Positions 27,422 through 37,339 of a stretch of DNA of 64,000 bases are shown here, piece by piece. The stretch comes from Rhodobacteraceae bacterium HTCC2150 (lineage in GTDB: Bacteria > Pseudomonadota > Alphaproteobacteria > Rhodobacterales > Rhodobacteraceae), in assembly GCA_000169395.1 (NCBI GenBank), contig AAXZ01000002.1, positions 682,001 to 746,000 of the forward strand, in the 5' to 3' direction. The translations under genes and the position numbers were made by a program. Below the pieces are notes generated by a model that ran no database searches, had not been told where the DNA came from, and worked only from the letters and a program-made list of their open reading frames with translations. Position 1 is the stretch's first letter, and each line of letters opens with the position of its first letter.

Positions 27422-27951
27422 TCGACGCGATCCTAAGTAAAATCACGGCGCTTTCAGCGGAAATTCACACCAGCCAAACCGAGGCACTGTGGCTTTTGCC
27501 ACTTGCAATTCCAATTTGCATTTGGGTTTCTTGGTCTGATTTGAAATTCATGCTTATTCCCAACAAGGCTGTTATTGCCTTGTTGATCGTCTTTCTAATC
27601 ATGGGCCTGTTTGCGTTTTCGCCGTATTTTTATGCTTGGCGTTGGTCACATTTCGTCATTGTTCTAGTGCTTGGTATCGTTATCAATGCGGCAGGCTTGG
27701 CCGGTGCTGGTGATGCAAAATACGCCGCCGCAATGGCGCCTTTCATTGCGCGGGCTGATTTGCTGTTGATCATATTGTTGTTCGCCGCAATCCTACCTGC
27801 AGCCTATGTTACCCACAGAATTTTCCGTTCAATTCCGGCTGTAAAGAAAACCGCAGGGGATTGGAAATCTTGGGGTGAAGTACGTAAATTCCCTATGGGC
27901 TTTGCACTTGCAGGCACTTTACTGGCCTATCTCGGCCTCGCAATTTACTAG
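27418..27951 (+). CDS. cpaA: Prepilin peptidase (CpaA/TadV)
   Basis: A 177-residue integral-membrane aspartic peptidase of the A24 family that removes the leader of Flp prepilins. The two catalytic aspartates are in SWSDLKFMLIPN (about residue 41) and GAGDAKYAAA (about residue 100); four to six transmembrane helices surround them. It lacks the methyltransferase domain of PilD, as TadV/CpaA proteins do. Its four-base overlap with the TPR gene and the following terminator mark it as the end of the machine operon. Confidence 0.93.
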   Translation: MIDAILSKITALSAEIHTSQTEALWLLPLAIPICIWVSWSDLKFMLIPNKAVIALLIVFLIMGLFAFSPYFYAWRWSHFVIVLVLGIVINAAGLAGAGDAKYAAAMAPFIARADLLLIILLFAAILPAAYVTHRIFRSIPAVKKTAGDWKSWGEVRKFPMGFALAGTLLAYLGLAIY

Positions 27952-27990
27952 ATATCGGCCCTTAAAAATTGAAAATTTTTCTTATCAACA

Positions 27991-28016
27991 GGCGGGCTTA
28001 ACGACCCGCCTTTTTG
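27991..28016 (+). terminator. Terminator at the end of the tad machine operon
   Basis: GGCGGG (27991-27996) pairs with CCCGCC (28005-28010) around an eight-base loop, followed by TTTTTG. It lies 40 bp after cpaA and before the AAA ATPase gene. Confidence 0.85.
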
Positions 28017-28151
28017 ATGCCGTAATTGCGCCTTGATTGCCTCAAAACCATCTAAAAAATGCACATCAGCAAGCCAACTAACGACATAGTTTCGGGGCAT
28101 TAATTTTGAAAACACTTTGTATCTTAAAAAGAAACAACGGAGCAGTATCAA

Positions 28152-29465
28152 ATGAACATGCACTCAAAATCAGTATTTGCGCCTGATCAACCAAAGACGC
28201 TTGCCGACACCGGCCTGACTATGGTCATGATGCGTGACATTTTGCTTAAAACAATGTTCCGCCAAAACTTGGATAAAGTAACCGAATTGTCGAAGGTATT
28301 GGCGATGCAAGTGCCGATGGTTCAAGAATTGGTTGATCTGTGTCGCGATCTAAAACTGATCGAGGCGATGGGCACGTTAAGCGCCGGCGCTGGTAGCAAT
28401 GAAATGGGATATCAGTTGTCAGATGCAGGCAAAGCGCGCGCATTGGATGCCCTTGCACAATCTGAATATTACGGGGCAATGCCGGTACCGCTTGATGTTT
28501 ATAAAGAGCAAGTGAAACGCCAATCCATTCGCAATATCATGCTCACACGCCAGGCATTAACAGCTGCAATGGGTCATTTGATTTTGCCACCTGGCCTTTT
28601 AGATCAATTGGGGCCTGCGGTTACCTCTGGCAAATCAATTTTGATGTATGGCCCTCCGGGTAATGGTAAGTCATCTATATCAAACGGCATTCGCGATGCG
28701 TTGGGTGACACTGTCTATGTACCAACGGCCATTGAATATTCGGGCCAGATCATCACCGTATATGATCCAATTGTACACACGCCGATTTTGGCAGAAGAAG
28801 AAAACCAATCTTCTTTACGCAAGACCGGATTGAATTTTGACCGTCGCTATATCCACTGTAAACGTCCAACTGTGATTACGGGTGGTGAGCTAACATTGGA
28901 TATGTTGGATTTAAAATACAATGCAAACGCTAAGACTTATCAAGCGTCACTTCAGCTTAAATCAGCAGGTGGATTGTTCATTGTGGATGACTTGGGCCGC
29001 CAAGAAGAATCCCCTCAGGCGTTGATTAACCGTTGGATTGTTCCACTAGAAATGGGTGAGGATATTCTTTCACTGCAATCTGGTGAAAAATTCATGGTCC
29101 CGTTTGATACTTTGGTAATCTTTTCGACAAACTTCCATCCAAACGAAATTTTTGACGGCGCCGCTTTGCGTCGGATTTTCTTTAAAATCAAAATTGATGG
29201 GCCGGATCAGCAAGGTTTTCTAAAAATCTTTGCATTGGTCGCCAAGAAAATGCGGATGCCATTGAATGAAGAGGCATTGATTTACATGCTTCGCGAGAAA
29301 TACCCATTGATCGACAACAACTTCGCCAACTATCAACCGGTGTTCTTGATCGAACAGATGATCGCCATTTGCGAATTTGAGGGCATTCCTTATCAGATGA
29401 CGCCGGACCTAGTGGATCGTGCTTGGGCCAACATGTTTGTCAAAGACGAAATGATTGCAAAATAA
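28152..29465 (+). CDS. AAA-type ATPase of unknown role next to the tad cluster
   Basis: A 437-residue ATPase. The N-terminal 110 or so residues are helical and look like a winged-helix or adaptor domain; the P-loop GPPGNGKS is at 167-174, Walker B LFIVDD at 275-280, and a sensor-like STNFHPN segment near 330. The C-terminal part (about 350-430) resembles an AAA lid. No membrane segment. GGAG nine bases upstream supports the ATG at 28152. It is separated from cpaA by a terminator, so it has its own promoter. Similar ATPases are often found near tad clusters, but I know of no assigned function. Confidence 0.75.
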   Translation: MNMHSKSVFAPDQPKTLADTGLTMVMMRDILLKTMFRQNLDKVTELSKVLAMQVPMVQELVDLCRDLKLIEAMGTLSAGAGSNEMGYQLSDAGKARALDALAQSEYYGAMPVPLDVYKEQVKRQSIRNIMLTRQALTAAMGHLILPPGLLDQLGPAVTSGKSILMYGPPGNGKSSISNGIRDALGDTVYVPTAIEYSGQIITVYDPIVHTPILAEEENQSSLRKTGLNFDRRYIHCKRPTVITGGELTLDMLDLKYNANAKTYQASLQLKSAGGLFIVDDLGRQEESPQALINRWIVPLEMGEDILSLQSGEKFMVPFDTLVIFSTNFHPNEIFDGAALRRIFFKIKIDGPDQQGFLKIFALVAKKMRMPLNEEALIYMLREKYPLIDNNFANYQPVFLIEQMIAICEFEGIPYQMTPDLVDRAWANMFVKDEMIAK

Positions 29466-29475
29466 GACCCGAATG

Positions 29476-29498
29476 CCGTTCAAAATCTAACGGTTTTC
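29476..29498 (+). terminator. Weak terminator after the AAA ATPase gene
   Basis: CCGTT (29476-29480) pairs with AACGG (29489-29493), followed by TTTTC. The stem is only five base pairs, so it may be partial. Confidence 0.4.
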
Positions 29499-29528
29499 AC
29501 AAAGGCGTAGGCGCGTTAGGATCATCCT

Positions 29529-31934
29529 ATGACGACCCTGCCCGAGGTTTTTCAAAATTGGTTTAACGCACGCGGGTGGTCCATTCACCCGCACCAACAA
29601 TCGATGTTGGACCGTGCGGATGAACCATCATTATTGCTGATTGCACCTACAGGTGGCGGGAAAACCTTGGCCGGTTTTTTGCCAACTCTGGTTGATCTGG
29701 CAACGAATGACCACAAGGGTATTCATACCCTTTACATTTCTCCACTAAAGGCATTAGCCGCTGATATTAAACGTAATTTACGCACCCCTGTTGAGGGCAT
29801 GAGCCTGCCGATCCGTATTGAGGATCGTACCGGTGACACTTCGGCCACCAAGAAACGAAATCAGCGTGCAGACCCACCACACATTCTTCTGACGACACCA
29901 GAAAGCCTGGCCTTATTGATGTCTTACCCCGATGCACCGCGGATGTTTGCATCGCTTAAACGTGTTGTGGTTGATGAAATTCACGCTTTGGCCGAAAGCA
30001 AGCGTGGGGATCAATTGATGTTGGCACTCTCTGCCTTGCAATCCATGGCCCCCGGGATGCGACGTGTTGGATTGTCAGCCACGGTTGAGGATCCCACTGC
30101 CATGGCGCATTATTTGGCGCGTCACCCTGATCCCTGCCCTATATTGATGGCCGATCCCGGCCCTGATCCAGACATACAGATGCTTGCAACAGAAGAAGCC
30201 CCACCTTGGGCTGGCGGTGGTGGACGTTATGCCATCAACGCGATTCTGAAACAGATTGATGCTCACAAGACGACGTTGATTTTTCACAACACCCGCGCGC
30301 AGGCCGAGTTGTTTTTTCATGCGCTTTGGTTGGCCAATTCCAATGACCTGCCAATTGGCATCCATCACGGTTCATTGTCACGCGAACAACGCGAACGTGT
30401 CGAGGCCGCGATGGTTGCCGGAAAACTTCGTGCGATCGTTTGCACAGGCAGTTTAGATTTGGGGATCGATTGGGGTGATGTCGATCTGGTAATTCAAGTT
30501 GGTGCTCCTAAAAACGTCAAACGTTTGGTGCAGCGTATTGGCCGTGCAAACCACCGCTATAACGCCCCGTCAAAGGCGTTATTGATACCAGCAAACAGAT
30601 TTGAGGTGGTTGAGTGTATCGCGGCACTTGATGCTGTAAAGGCTCACGATTTGGATGGTGAACCAAGCGGCTCTGGGCCACGGGATGTATTATGTCAGCA
30701 CATTCTCATCCGTGCCTGTGCGGGCCCGTTTTATGCGAATGATTTAAAATGCGAGGTGCAATCTGTCGGGGCATTTAGTGCCTTGTCTGACGCAGAATTT
30801 GAGGAATGTTTGCAATTTTGCGCAACTGGTGGATACGCCCTTAGATCATATGATCGCTGGCAACGATTGATGAAAAATCCCAATGGGCAATGGCAACTAA
30901 GAGACCCACGCAGCACGCAAATGATCCGTATGAATATCGGTACAATTCAGGACACGGACAAATTGAAAGTTCGTCTTAAAAACAGCCGAGGCGGCACACC
31001 GCTGGGTGAGGTCGAAGAAAATTTTGCGGCCACGTTGTCCTTCGGCGATACATTTCTCATCGGTGGTAAAATAGTGCGTTACGAAGGATTGCGTGAATTA
31101 ACCGTTGAAGTGAGCAAAAACGCCACCAAACGCCCAAAAATCGCAACGTTTATGGGCACCAAATTTGCCACTTCTACCCAGCTTTCAAACCGAATTTTGG
31201 AAATGTTCGAAACGGCAGATTGGGCACAATTTCCTAACCACACAGCCCATTGGTTAGAACAACAACGGCAACAATCGCAACTGCCGACCAAAGACAGAAT
31301 TCTGGTTGAAAGTTTCGCCCATGAGGGCATGGAACACATCTGTGTGTATGGTTTTGCAGGGCGAAACGCGATGCAAACTCTGGGTCTATTATTGACCCAA
31401 CGAATGGAGGAACAAGGACTGGAACCCATGGGATTTGTTGCCACCGATTATGCAACACTGATTTGGGGATTAAAGCCTCTTAAGGATGCCGCCCCCTTGT
31501 TTGCTGAAAACAGTTTGCAGGATGGTTTTGAACAATGGCTTGCTGGGAATGCGGTCATGAAACGCACATTCAAAACCGCGGCCACAATCGCTGGATTAAT
31601 TGAACGAAACAGCCCTGGAAAGCGGAAATCAGGCCGCCAAACGGCGTTTTCTTCAGACATATTGTACGACACTCTTCTTAAATTTGACCCCGAACATCTG
31701 ATACTTAAAATAACGGCAGAAGAAGCCATGAAAGGTCTTGTTGATTTTGGCCGAATTACCGAAATGATGACTCGAACGGCCGGAAAGGTTGATCTTTTAC
31801 GCCTTGATCACGTCAGCCCTTTGGCGGCACCAATGTTTTTGGAAATGGGAAGGGTTCCTATTCAAGGTGAAGGGCGTGAACGCATAATTGCGGAAGAAAC
31901 GGAAAAGCTATTGAATTCCTTAGGGCTTGCCTGA
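29529..31934 (+). CDS. Lhr-like DEXH helicase of the ligase-associated DNA damage response type
   Basis: An 801-residue superfamily 2 helicase. The N-terminal half has Walker A PTGGGKT (about residue 40), the DEIH box (about residue 148) and motif VI QRIGRANHR; the C-terminal half is the Lhr-specific winged-helix and beta-barrel region. Members of this subfamily are grouped with an ATP-dependent DNA ligase, an exonuclease and the PdeM nuclease. Only PdeM follows here (27 bp downstream); no ligase or exonuclease is in this stretch. Confidence 0.92.
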   Translation: MTTLPEVFQNWFNARGWSIHPHQQSMLDRADEPSLLLIAPTGGGKTLAGFLPTLVDLATNDHKGIHTLYISPLKALAADIKRNLRTPVEGMSLPIRIEDRTGDTSATKKRNQRADPPHILLTTPESLALLMSYPDAPRMFASLKRVVVDEIHALAESKRGDQLMLALSALQSMAPGMRRVGLSATVEDPTAMAHYLARHPDPCPILMADPGPDPDIQMLATEEAPPWAGGGGRYAINAILKQIDAHKTTLIFHNTRAQAELFFHALWLANSNDLPIGIHHGSLSREQRERVEAAMVAGKLRAIVCTGSLDLGIDWGDVDLVIQVGAPKNVKRLVQRIGRANHRYNAPSKALLIPANRFEVVECIAALDAVKAHDLDGEPSGSGPRDVLCQHILIRACAGPFYANDLKCEVQSVGAFSALSDAEFEECLQFCATGGYALRSYDRWQRLMKNPNGQWQLRDPRSTQMIRMNIGTIQDTDKLKVRLKNSRGGTPLGEVEENFAATLSFGDTFLIGGKIVRYEGLRELTVEVSKNATKRPKIATFMGTKFATSTQLSNRILEMFETADWAQFPNHTAHWLEQQRQQSQLPTKDRILVESFAHEGMEHICVYGFAGRNAMQTLGLLLTQRMEEQGLEPMGFVATDYATLIWGLKPLKDAAPLFAENSLQDGFEQWLAGNAVMKRTFKTAATIAGLIERNSPGKRKSGRQTAFSSDILYDTLLKFDPEHLILKITAEEAMKGLVDFGRITEMMTRTAGKVDLLRLDHVSPLAAPMFLEMGRVPIQGEGRERIIAEETEKLLNSLGLA

Positions 31935-31961
31935 ATCGGCGTTCCAACATACGAACAAATA

Positions 31962-32645
31962 ATGAACAAATTGGATTTTGATTTTCGTGGTCGTCGCTTT
32001 CAAGCATTGGCTTCGGGCGCGCTTTATTGGCCGGATGCTGACGTCTTGGTTGTATCAGATCTTCATTTTGGCAAATCTGAACGCATCGCGCGGCGCGGCG
32101 GCCCTCTTTTACCCCCATATGAAGTGCGCGAGACCTTATCGCGCCTTGATCAAGATGTAAGCGACACAAATCCAACAACAGTGATTTGCTTAGGTGACAG
32201 TTTTGATGACATGTCAGTCGTCGAGAGTGTTATTGAGGATGAAGCAGCTTGGTTAACCCGTCTTATGGCAGGGCGAGAATGGATTTGGATCGAAGGCAAC
32301 CATGACCCGGGGCCAATCGGTTTGGGTGGCAGCCACAGACGCGAAGTGAACATCAAAGGTATCGATTTTCGCCATATTGCGGATGAAAGCTCTGTATCCG
32401 AAATTTCAGGTCATTATCATCCTAAGACAAAAATTTCAGTCAAAAGCGCAACGCTGTCGCGACCTTGTTTTTTATTTGATGATGAAAGGATGATTCTTCC
32501 TGCATACGGCACTTATACAGGTGGGTTAAATTGGGATGCAGCACCCCTGAAATCACTTATGAAACCGACAGCAGCCGCAATCTTGACCGGCAAAAAGCTA
32601 TTCCACATCCCAAGCTTAGCGAAATTATCGAATTCAGGGCGATAA
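31962..32645 (+). CDS. pdeM: PdeM, ligase-associated metallophosphoesterase nuclease
   Basis: A 227-residue calcineurin-like metallophosphoesterase. The metal-binding blocks are all present: VVSDLHFGKSE, CLGDSFDD, IEGNHDPG and SGHYHPK. PdeM-type proteins are grouped with the Lhr-like helicase in the ligase-associated DNA damage response system. The start ATG at 31962 is 27 bp after the helicase. A structured, gene-free stretch follows before the convergent folD. Confidence 0.9.
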   Translation: MNKLDFDFRGRRFQALASGALYWPDADVLVVSDLHFGKSERIARRGGPLLPPYEVRETLSRLDQDVSDTNPTTVICLGDSFDDMSVVESVIEDEAAWLTRLMAGREWIWIEGNHDPGPIGLGGSHRREVNIKGIDFRHIADESSVSEISGHYHPKTKISVKSATLSRPCFLFDDERMILPAYGTYTGGLNWDAAPLKSLMKPTAAAILTGKKLFHIPSLAKLSNSGR

Positions 32646-32902
32646 TGTATTTAAGTTAAACTTTTGGAAACCAATGCCCGCTAATCCTAAATCTGTATCC
32701 GCCAATTGAGAGCGGGTCGCCAGTGGCGGGCAGAAAAGTAAATGGTAGGTTTCAGGCGATTATCCCGCCACGGGTTTTGGTGGCGTCTAAGTTTAAGCAA
32801 CAGGACAATAATCAAAAATTAGGGCAGCACTTATCGTTCTGCCAAAAACAAAGCGTGGGCCAATAGGCCCACACAATTCTTAAAAAACGTCTTGTCATTA
32901 AA
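32646..32902. other. Gene-free stretch with inverted repeats between pdeM and folD
   Basis: Between two convergent genes. It holds several inverted repeats: a GC-rich stretch at about 32700-32790 with CGCCAC and GTGGCG arms near its right end, GGCAG/CTGCC around 32823-32844, and the folD terminator at 32855-32872. No coding frame or known riboswitch class was recognised. Confidence 0.4.
32850..32873 (-). terminator. Terminator after folD
   Basis: GTGGGCC (32855-32861) pairs with GGCCCAC (32866-32872) around a four-base loop; read on the minus strand it is followed by GCTTTGTTTTTG. It is about 30 bp after the folD stop. It may also stop transcription from the other side. Confidence 0.8.
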
Positions 32903-33802
32903 TTAGGCGGTAAGACCTTCTGGCTCTGCCAACCCATTTGCACGACAACACGCCGTAACAGTATTTGCCAAAAGACAAGCTATCGTCATTGGACCAACGC
33001 CGCCTGGAACTGGTGTAATCGCGCCGGCTTTTTCAACTGCACTTTCAAAATGAACATCACCCACTAGTTTGGTTTTGCCCTCTTTTTCAGGGTGGTCAAT
33101 ACGGTTGATACCCACATCAATTACAGTTGCACCCTCACCGATCCAATCGCCCGTTATCATTTCTGGGCGACCAACCGCTGCCACCACGATGTCGGCACTT
33201 CGGCAAAGGGCCTCAATATCTTTTGTACGGCTGTGCGCAATTGTAACGGTACAGCTGTCACGCAACAAAAGGTTCGCCATAGGTTTGCCAACAATGTTTG
33301 AGCGACCAACAACAACTGCATTCATGCCGGACAAGGAACCGTGATGATCACGCAGCATCATCAAACAACCAAGTGGCGTACAAGGCACCATGGATTTTTG
33401 TCCAGTGCTCAACATGCCAACATTCGAAATGTGAAATCCGTCGACGTCTTTGGCAGGGTCAATAGAGTTGATTACCAAATCTTCGTTTAAATGTTTAGGC
33501 AGTGGCAATTGGCAAAGGATGCCGTGAACAGTCGGATCATTGTTCAACTGGTCGATCAACGCCAGCAAATCCGCCTCGGACGTATCCACATCCAGCTTAT
33601 GCTCGTAAGAATTCATGCCAACTTCGACAGTCATTTTACCTTTGGAACGCACATATACTTGGCTTGCTGGATCTTCGCCAACCAACACAACCGCCAATCC
33701 AGGTGTGATGCCATGTTCGTCCTTCAGCCGCGCGACATGCGTGCCAACTTTTTCACGTACAGTTGCTGCAAAAACTTTGCCGTCGATGATTTTCGCACTC
33801 AT
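32903..33802 (-). CDS. folD: Bifunctional methylenetetrahydrofolate dehydrogenase/cyclohydrolase
   Basis: A 299-residue enzyme that interconverts methylene-, methenyl- and formyl-tetrahydrofolate using NADP. The substrate-binding blocks [11 protein letters not shown] and VPCTPLGCL and the Rossmann segment [18 protein letters not shown] are all in place, as is the C-terminal [16 protein letters not shown]. It lies downstream of fhs on the same strand, the two being consecutive enzymes of one-carbon metabolism, but a strong hairpin lies between them. Confidence 0.97.
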   Translation of the reverse strand: MSAKIIDGKVFAATVREKVGTHVARLKDEHGITPGLAVVLVGEDPASQVYVRSKGKMTVEVGMNSYEHKLDVDTSEADLLALIDQLNNDPTVHGILCQLPLPKHLNEDLVINSIDPAKDVDGFHISNVGMLSTGQKSMVPCTPLGCLMMLRDHHGSLSGMNAVVVGRSNIVGKPMANLLLRDSCTVTIAHSRTKDIEALCRSADIVVAAVGRPEMITGDWIGEGATVIDVGINRIDHPEKEGKTKLVGDVHFESAVEKAGAITPVPGGVGPMTIACLLANTVTACCRANGLAEPEGLTA

Positions 33803-33817
33803 GGTATGTCCTTAAAA

Positions 33818-33857
33818 ATTGAAAGCGGTGGCCGAAGTGTTTTACCCTCGGCCACCG
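33818..33857 (-). terminator. Terminator between fhs and folD
   Basis: CGGTGGCCGA (33826-33835) pairs perfectly with TCGGCCACCG (33848-33857); on the minus strand the stem is followed by CTTTCAATTTTTAAGG. This would limit read-through from fhs into folD. Confidence 0.8.
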
Positions 33858-33879
33858 ACAATGTTTCCTAAATCGTTCC

Positions 33880-35556
33880 TTAGAACAAGCCGTCGATTTC
33901 ACCGCTGTCATTCAAGCGAATGGATTCGGCGGATGGTTTACGTGGCAAGCCAGGCATTGTCATAATTTCACCGCAGACAACCACAACGAAACCAGCACCG
34001 GCACTAAGACGCACTTCACGGATTGGCACAGAGTGACCAACAGGCGCGCCGCGTAGGCTTGGATCTGTTGAAAAGCTATACTGCGTTTTCGCCATACAAA
34101 CAGGAAGGTTACCGTATCCTTGCTCTTCCCATAGTTTCAGCTGATCGCGTACTTTCTTGTCGGCCAAAACCTCGTCCGCGCGATAAATGCGTTTCGCAAC
34201 AGTTTCGATTTTGTTGAACAAGGACATGTCGTCGTCATACAAAGTCGAGAATTGTGAAGCACCTGAATCTGCGATTTCAGCGACACGTGTTGCCAAAGTT
34301 TCTGAACCTTCAGAACCCAATTCCCAGTGACGTGAAACAATTGCTTCTGAACCACGTGCTTCAACAAACGCTTTAACCGCTTCTACTTCAGCTTCGGTAT
34401 CTGTCACAAAGTGGTTGATTGCGACAACAACCGGAACACCGAATGATTTAAGGTTTTCGATGTGGCGTCCTAGGTTTGGACAACCCGCTTCAACAGCTTC
34501 GACATTTTCTGGGCCAAGATCAGCTTTTGCAACGCCACCGTTCATTTTCATTGCGCGAATTGTTGCAACCAATACAACACAGTCAGGTGCTAGACCTGCT
34601 TTGCGGCATTTGATGTTCAAGAACTTTTCAGCACCCAAATCGGCACCAAATCCAGCCTCGGTTACCACGTAGTCTGCAACTTTCAACGCCGTTGTTGTCG
34701 CAATAACAGAGTTACAACCGTGTGCGATATTCGCGAATGGTCCACCGTGTACGAAGGCAGGGTTGTTTTCCAACGTTTGCACAAGGTTTGGCTGCATTGC
34801 GTCTTTCAACAAAACAGTCATCGCGCCGTCTGCTTTCACATCACGACAGAATACAGGCGTGCGGTCACGGCGATAGGCAACGATCATATCGCCCAAGCGT
34901 TTTTCCAGATCTTTCAGGTTAGTCGCCAAGCACAAAATCGCCATCACTTCTGATGCAACAGTGATGTCAAAGCCACCTTCGCGTGGGAAACCATTCGCAA
35001 CGCCGCCCAGGCTTACGTTGATTTGACGCAATGCACGGTCGTTCATGTCAACAACGCGACGCCATACAACACGGCGCGTGTCGATGCCCAACTCGTTGCC
35101 CCAATAAATGTGATTGTCGATCATCGCGCTTAGCAGTGAGTGCGCAGAAGTAATCGCATGAAAATCGCCTGTGAAGTGTAGATTCATGTCTTCCATCGGT
35201 ACGACTTGGGCATAACCACCGCCAGCAGCGCCACCCTTCATGCCGAAGTTTGGTCCTAAGGATGCTTCGCGAATACAAACCGCAGCACGTTTGCCAATAC
35301 GGTTAAGACCATCGCCAAGACCAACAGTTGTTGTTGTTTTGCCTTCACCAGCTGGTGTTGGATTGATCGCCGTTACAAGGATCAATTTACCGTTTTCGCG
35401 GGATTGAACCGAGTTGATGAATTCTTGGGAAACCTTTGCCTTGTCATGGCCATATGGCAGCAAGTCATTGCTTGGGATATCCAGTTTCGCGCCAATTTCT
35501 TGAATTGGGCTTTTGTTTGCCTCGCGGGCAATCTCAATGTCGGTTTTATAGGCCAT
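33880..35556 (-). CDS. fhs: Formate-tetrahydrofolate ligase
   Basis: A 558-residue enzyme that makes 10-formyltetrahydrofolate from formate, ATP and tetrahydrofolate. The P-loop-like [16 protein letters not shown] is near residue 66, and the family blocks [20 protein letters not shown] and [12 protein letters not shown] are intact. In marine Rhodobacterales the Fhs/FolD pair handles one-carbon units from methylated compounds. The length is normal. Confidence 0.97.
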   Translation of the reverse strand: MAYKTDIEIAREANKSPIQEIGAKLDIPSNDLLPYGHDKAKVSQEFINSVQSRENGKLILVTAINPTPAGEGKTTTTVGLGDGLNRIGKRAAVCIREASLGPNFGMKGGAAGGGYAQVVPMEDMNLHFTGDFHAITSAHSLLSAMIDNHIYWGNELGIDTRRVVWRRVVDMNDRALRQINVSLGGVANGFPREGGFDITVASEVMAILCLATNLKDLEKRLGDMIVAYRRDRTPVFCRDVKADGAMTVLLKDAMQPNLVQTLENNPAFVHGGPFANIAHGCNSVIATTTALKVADYVVTEAGFGADLGAEKFLNIKCRKAGLAPDCVVLVATIRAMKMNGGVAKADLGPENVEAVEAGCPNLGRHIENLKSFGVPVVVAINHFVTDTEAEVEAVKAFVEARGSEAIVSRHWELGSEGSETLATRVAEIADSGASQFSTLYDDDMSLFNKIETVAKRIYRADEVLADKKVRDQLKLWEEQGYGNLPVCMAKTQYSFSTDPSLRGAPVGHSVPIREVRLSAGAGFVVVVCGEIMTMPGLPRKPSAESIRLNDSGEIDGLF

Positions 35557-35809
35557 CAGACGTGTTTCCCTGTGTGAAATAATTATTCCTAAGGGAGATT
35601 TTTACATGTATACTTTAATATACCGATGCAGTTTTCCGACACTAATATTACGCAAAACGCCAAACTGATCGATTTTCGAGAAATTTCGCGAATTCTTTGA
35701 ACATTTGCGACACTTAATATTCACTTCAAAACAGCCGGTTTTGCCGAATTTCACACTCGTTTCACGCAATGAAAGCCATTGCTTGATGATTTTGACTTTT
35801 TCACAAGAA

Positions 35810-36391
35810 TCACTGCCCACGCCATTCCCGTTGATCTGGAATATGTAGGGAAATAGTATCGCCCAATCGGATGTCGCCCTCGCGCTCTACCCAAGCCGTA
35901 ACACCCCGCCGCGATCTTGCGGCCGCCATAAACTTGCGGCCAAATCCAGGGGCATCTTCTTCGATAACTTTAGCAGGAAACTGACAAGGGCGATTTTCCA
36001 TATCCACAACCAATGTTGCCCCTGATTGCATTTGAAGCCGTGCAGAAGGCGGAACATAAGTAAAATCAGGAATTCCCTTAACAACAATTGATGCACCAAG
36101 CCATTTAGGATCAATAGCATCAAGGCCCATTTCAGCCGCCGTTTGTTCCAGTTCTTCTTGTGAAAGAATACTAAACTGACGCGTGTTTCGGATTTCGGTT
36201 TTCAACGCATATTGGGTGGTCACCCGCTCACAGGAAGGCCGCGTAAGCCCGGCGTGCGTTTCACCATCAACCCCTGCAAAACTTGCAAAGTAACCATCTT
36301 CTGCAACTGCGCGTAAACTTTCTGCCCGATCTGGCACGCGGCCAAGCCAAACAATTTCCCCGATAATTTCAGTGGCTTTTAGTGCAGGCAT
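35810..36391 (-). CDS. MOSC domain protein
   Basis: A 193-residue protein of the MOSC family (molybdenum cofactor sulfurase C-terminal domain). The conserved cysteine is in the segment VVDMENRPCQFPA (about residue 136), and GRRGVTAWVERE-type closing blocks are visible. MOSC proteins are thought to carry sulfur or bind reactive amine/oxime compounds with a Moco enzyme. No molybdoenzyme is nearby. About 250 bp of AT-rich sequence without a recognised gene separates it from fhs. Confidence 0.88.
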   Translation of the reverse strand: MPALKATEIIGEIVWLGRVPDRAESLRAVAEDGYFASFAGVDGETHAGLTRPSCERVTTQYALKTEIRNTRQFSILSQEELEQTAAEMGLDAIDPKWLGASIVVKGIPDFTYVPPSARLQMQSGATLVVDMENRPCQFPAKVIEEDAPGFGRKFMAAARSRRGVTAWVEREGDIRLGDTISLHIPDQREWRGQ

Positions 36392-36501
36392 GATTTGTCA
36401 CTTCTATTGTTAAAAATTCAACCAAAGCATTACGAATAATCGAAGAAAACGCCACAACTATGCCAAAAACTTTTTCAATACTTGCACAACAGGCGACAAA
36501 A

Positions 36502-36516
36502 GCCCCATGAAGGGGC
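36502..36516 (+). promoter_or_regulatory. Small GC hairpin whose loop holds an ATG
   Basis: GCCCC (36502-36506) and GGGGC (36512-36516) frame the bases ATGAA. The ATG in this loop is the most upstream in-frame start for the following gene. If that codon were used, the hairpin could hide it; otherwise it is a leader hairpin 36 bp before the ATG at 36552. Confidence 0.4.
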
Positions 36517-36551
36517 ATAAAGAGAATAAGAGATTACATTTCGGGGCAAAT

Positions 36552-37322
36552 ATGCACTTTACGATGAATTATGAACGCACAACCGCAGGCGAGGCCACAG
36601 GCCCCGTGACCGTTGGTTGGTTTTTAAACCTTGATACTGGTGCCGTAATTTATGATCCACCAGAGAGATTGCGCACTGAAGGCTCAAACCGCGAACATGC
36701 GAAATCGGCCGGCCGCTGTCCGGCTGTTATCAATATGGAAAGCCGCTATTTCGTGATCAAAAGTCCGATAGATTTGCATTTAGGTTTTACCCGCGACGAA
36801 AAAGGTAAACCGGGTTTAATCAACCGTTTATCGACAAAATCACCCGTCCGCGCGAATAAATTGAACCAAATGATAAGCCTAACGTCAGAATCCGAATGGC
36901 GTTTCCCTAATCGCCCGATGATCCAAATGTCGTTGCCTTATACATTCATTTCCGACGAGCTGGTTTATCTAACCCAAATCGCCGCATTCGCCCATTATCG
37001 CCCAGAACCATTACCCGGTACAATTTTTGGGGGTCGTTTCCCCATAAACGTATGGCCGCGCCCGTTGATGTGGGCCTTTGAATGGCACGACACCAAGAAA
37101 GACTTAATCCTGAAACGTGGTGAACCGTTGTTTTATTGCCAGTTTGAGGCAGACGGACCAGATCGCCCAGTCGCCATGGTAAAAGCAGACAAGACACCGG
37201 AACTGATGGCGTACGTTGAACATATTTCAGGCGCTGTTAACTATGTAAATCAGACGTTTTCTCTATTTCAGGCAGCGGAACGCGCGCGCCCTGAAAGCCT
37301 GTTGAAGAAAAAACAACGATAG
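36552..37322 (+). CDS. Conserved protein of unknown function
   Basis: A 256-residue soluble protein (271 if the ATG at 36507 is used). I do not recognise the family with confidence. It has no signal peptide or membrane segment and is rich in aromatic residues, with blocks such as GWFLNLDTGAVIYDPPE, PYTFISDELVYLTQ and NVWPRPLMWAFEWHD. The ATG at 36552 follows GGGGCAAAT and is slightly preferred. It is 17 bp before a TPR/glycosyltransferase-like gene, so the two probably act together. Confidence 0.7.
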   Translation: MHFTMNYERTTAGEATGPVTVGWFLNLDTGAVIYDPPERLRTEGSNREHAKSAGRCPAVINMESRYFVIKSPIDLHLGFTRDEKGKPGLINRLSTKSPVRANKLNQMISLTSESEWRFPNRPMIQMSLPYTFISDELVYLTQIAAFAHYRPEPLPGTIFGGRFPINVWPRPLMWAFEWHDTKKDLILKRGEPLFYCQFEADGPDRPVAMVKADKTPELMAYVEHISGAVNYVNQTFSLFQAAERARPESLLKKKQR

Positions 37323-37339
37323 TTTCGGAGACTGGTTTT

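Noticed and set aside
35602-35820. 72-residue open frame between fhs and the MOSC gene
   Set aside because: Low-complexity AT-rich region, no ribosome site and no family; most likely non-coding.
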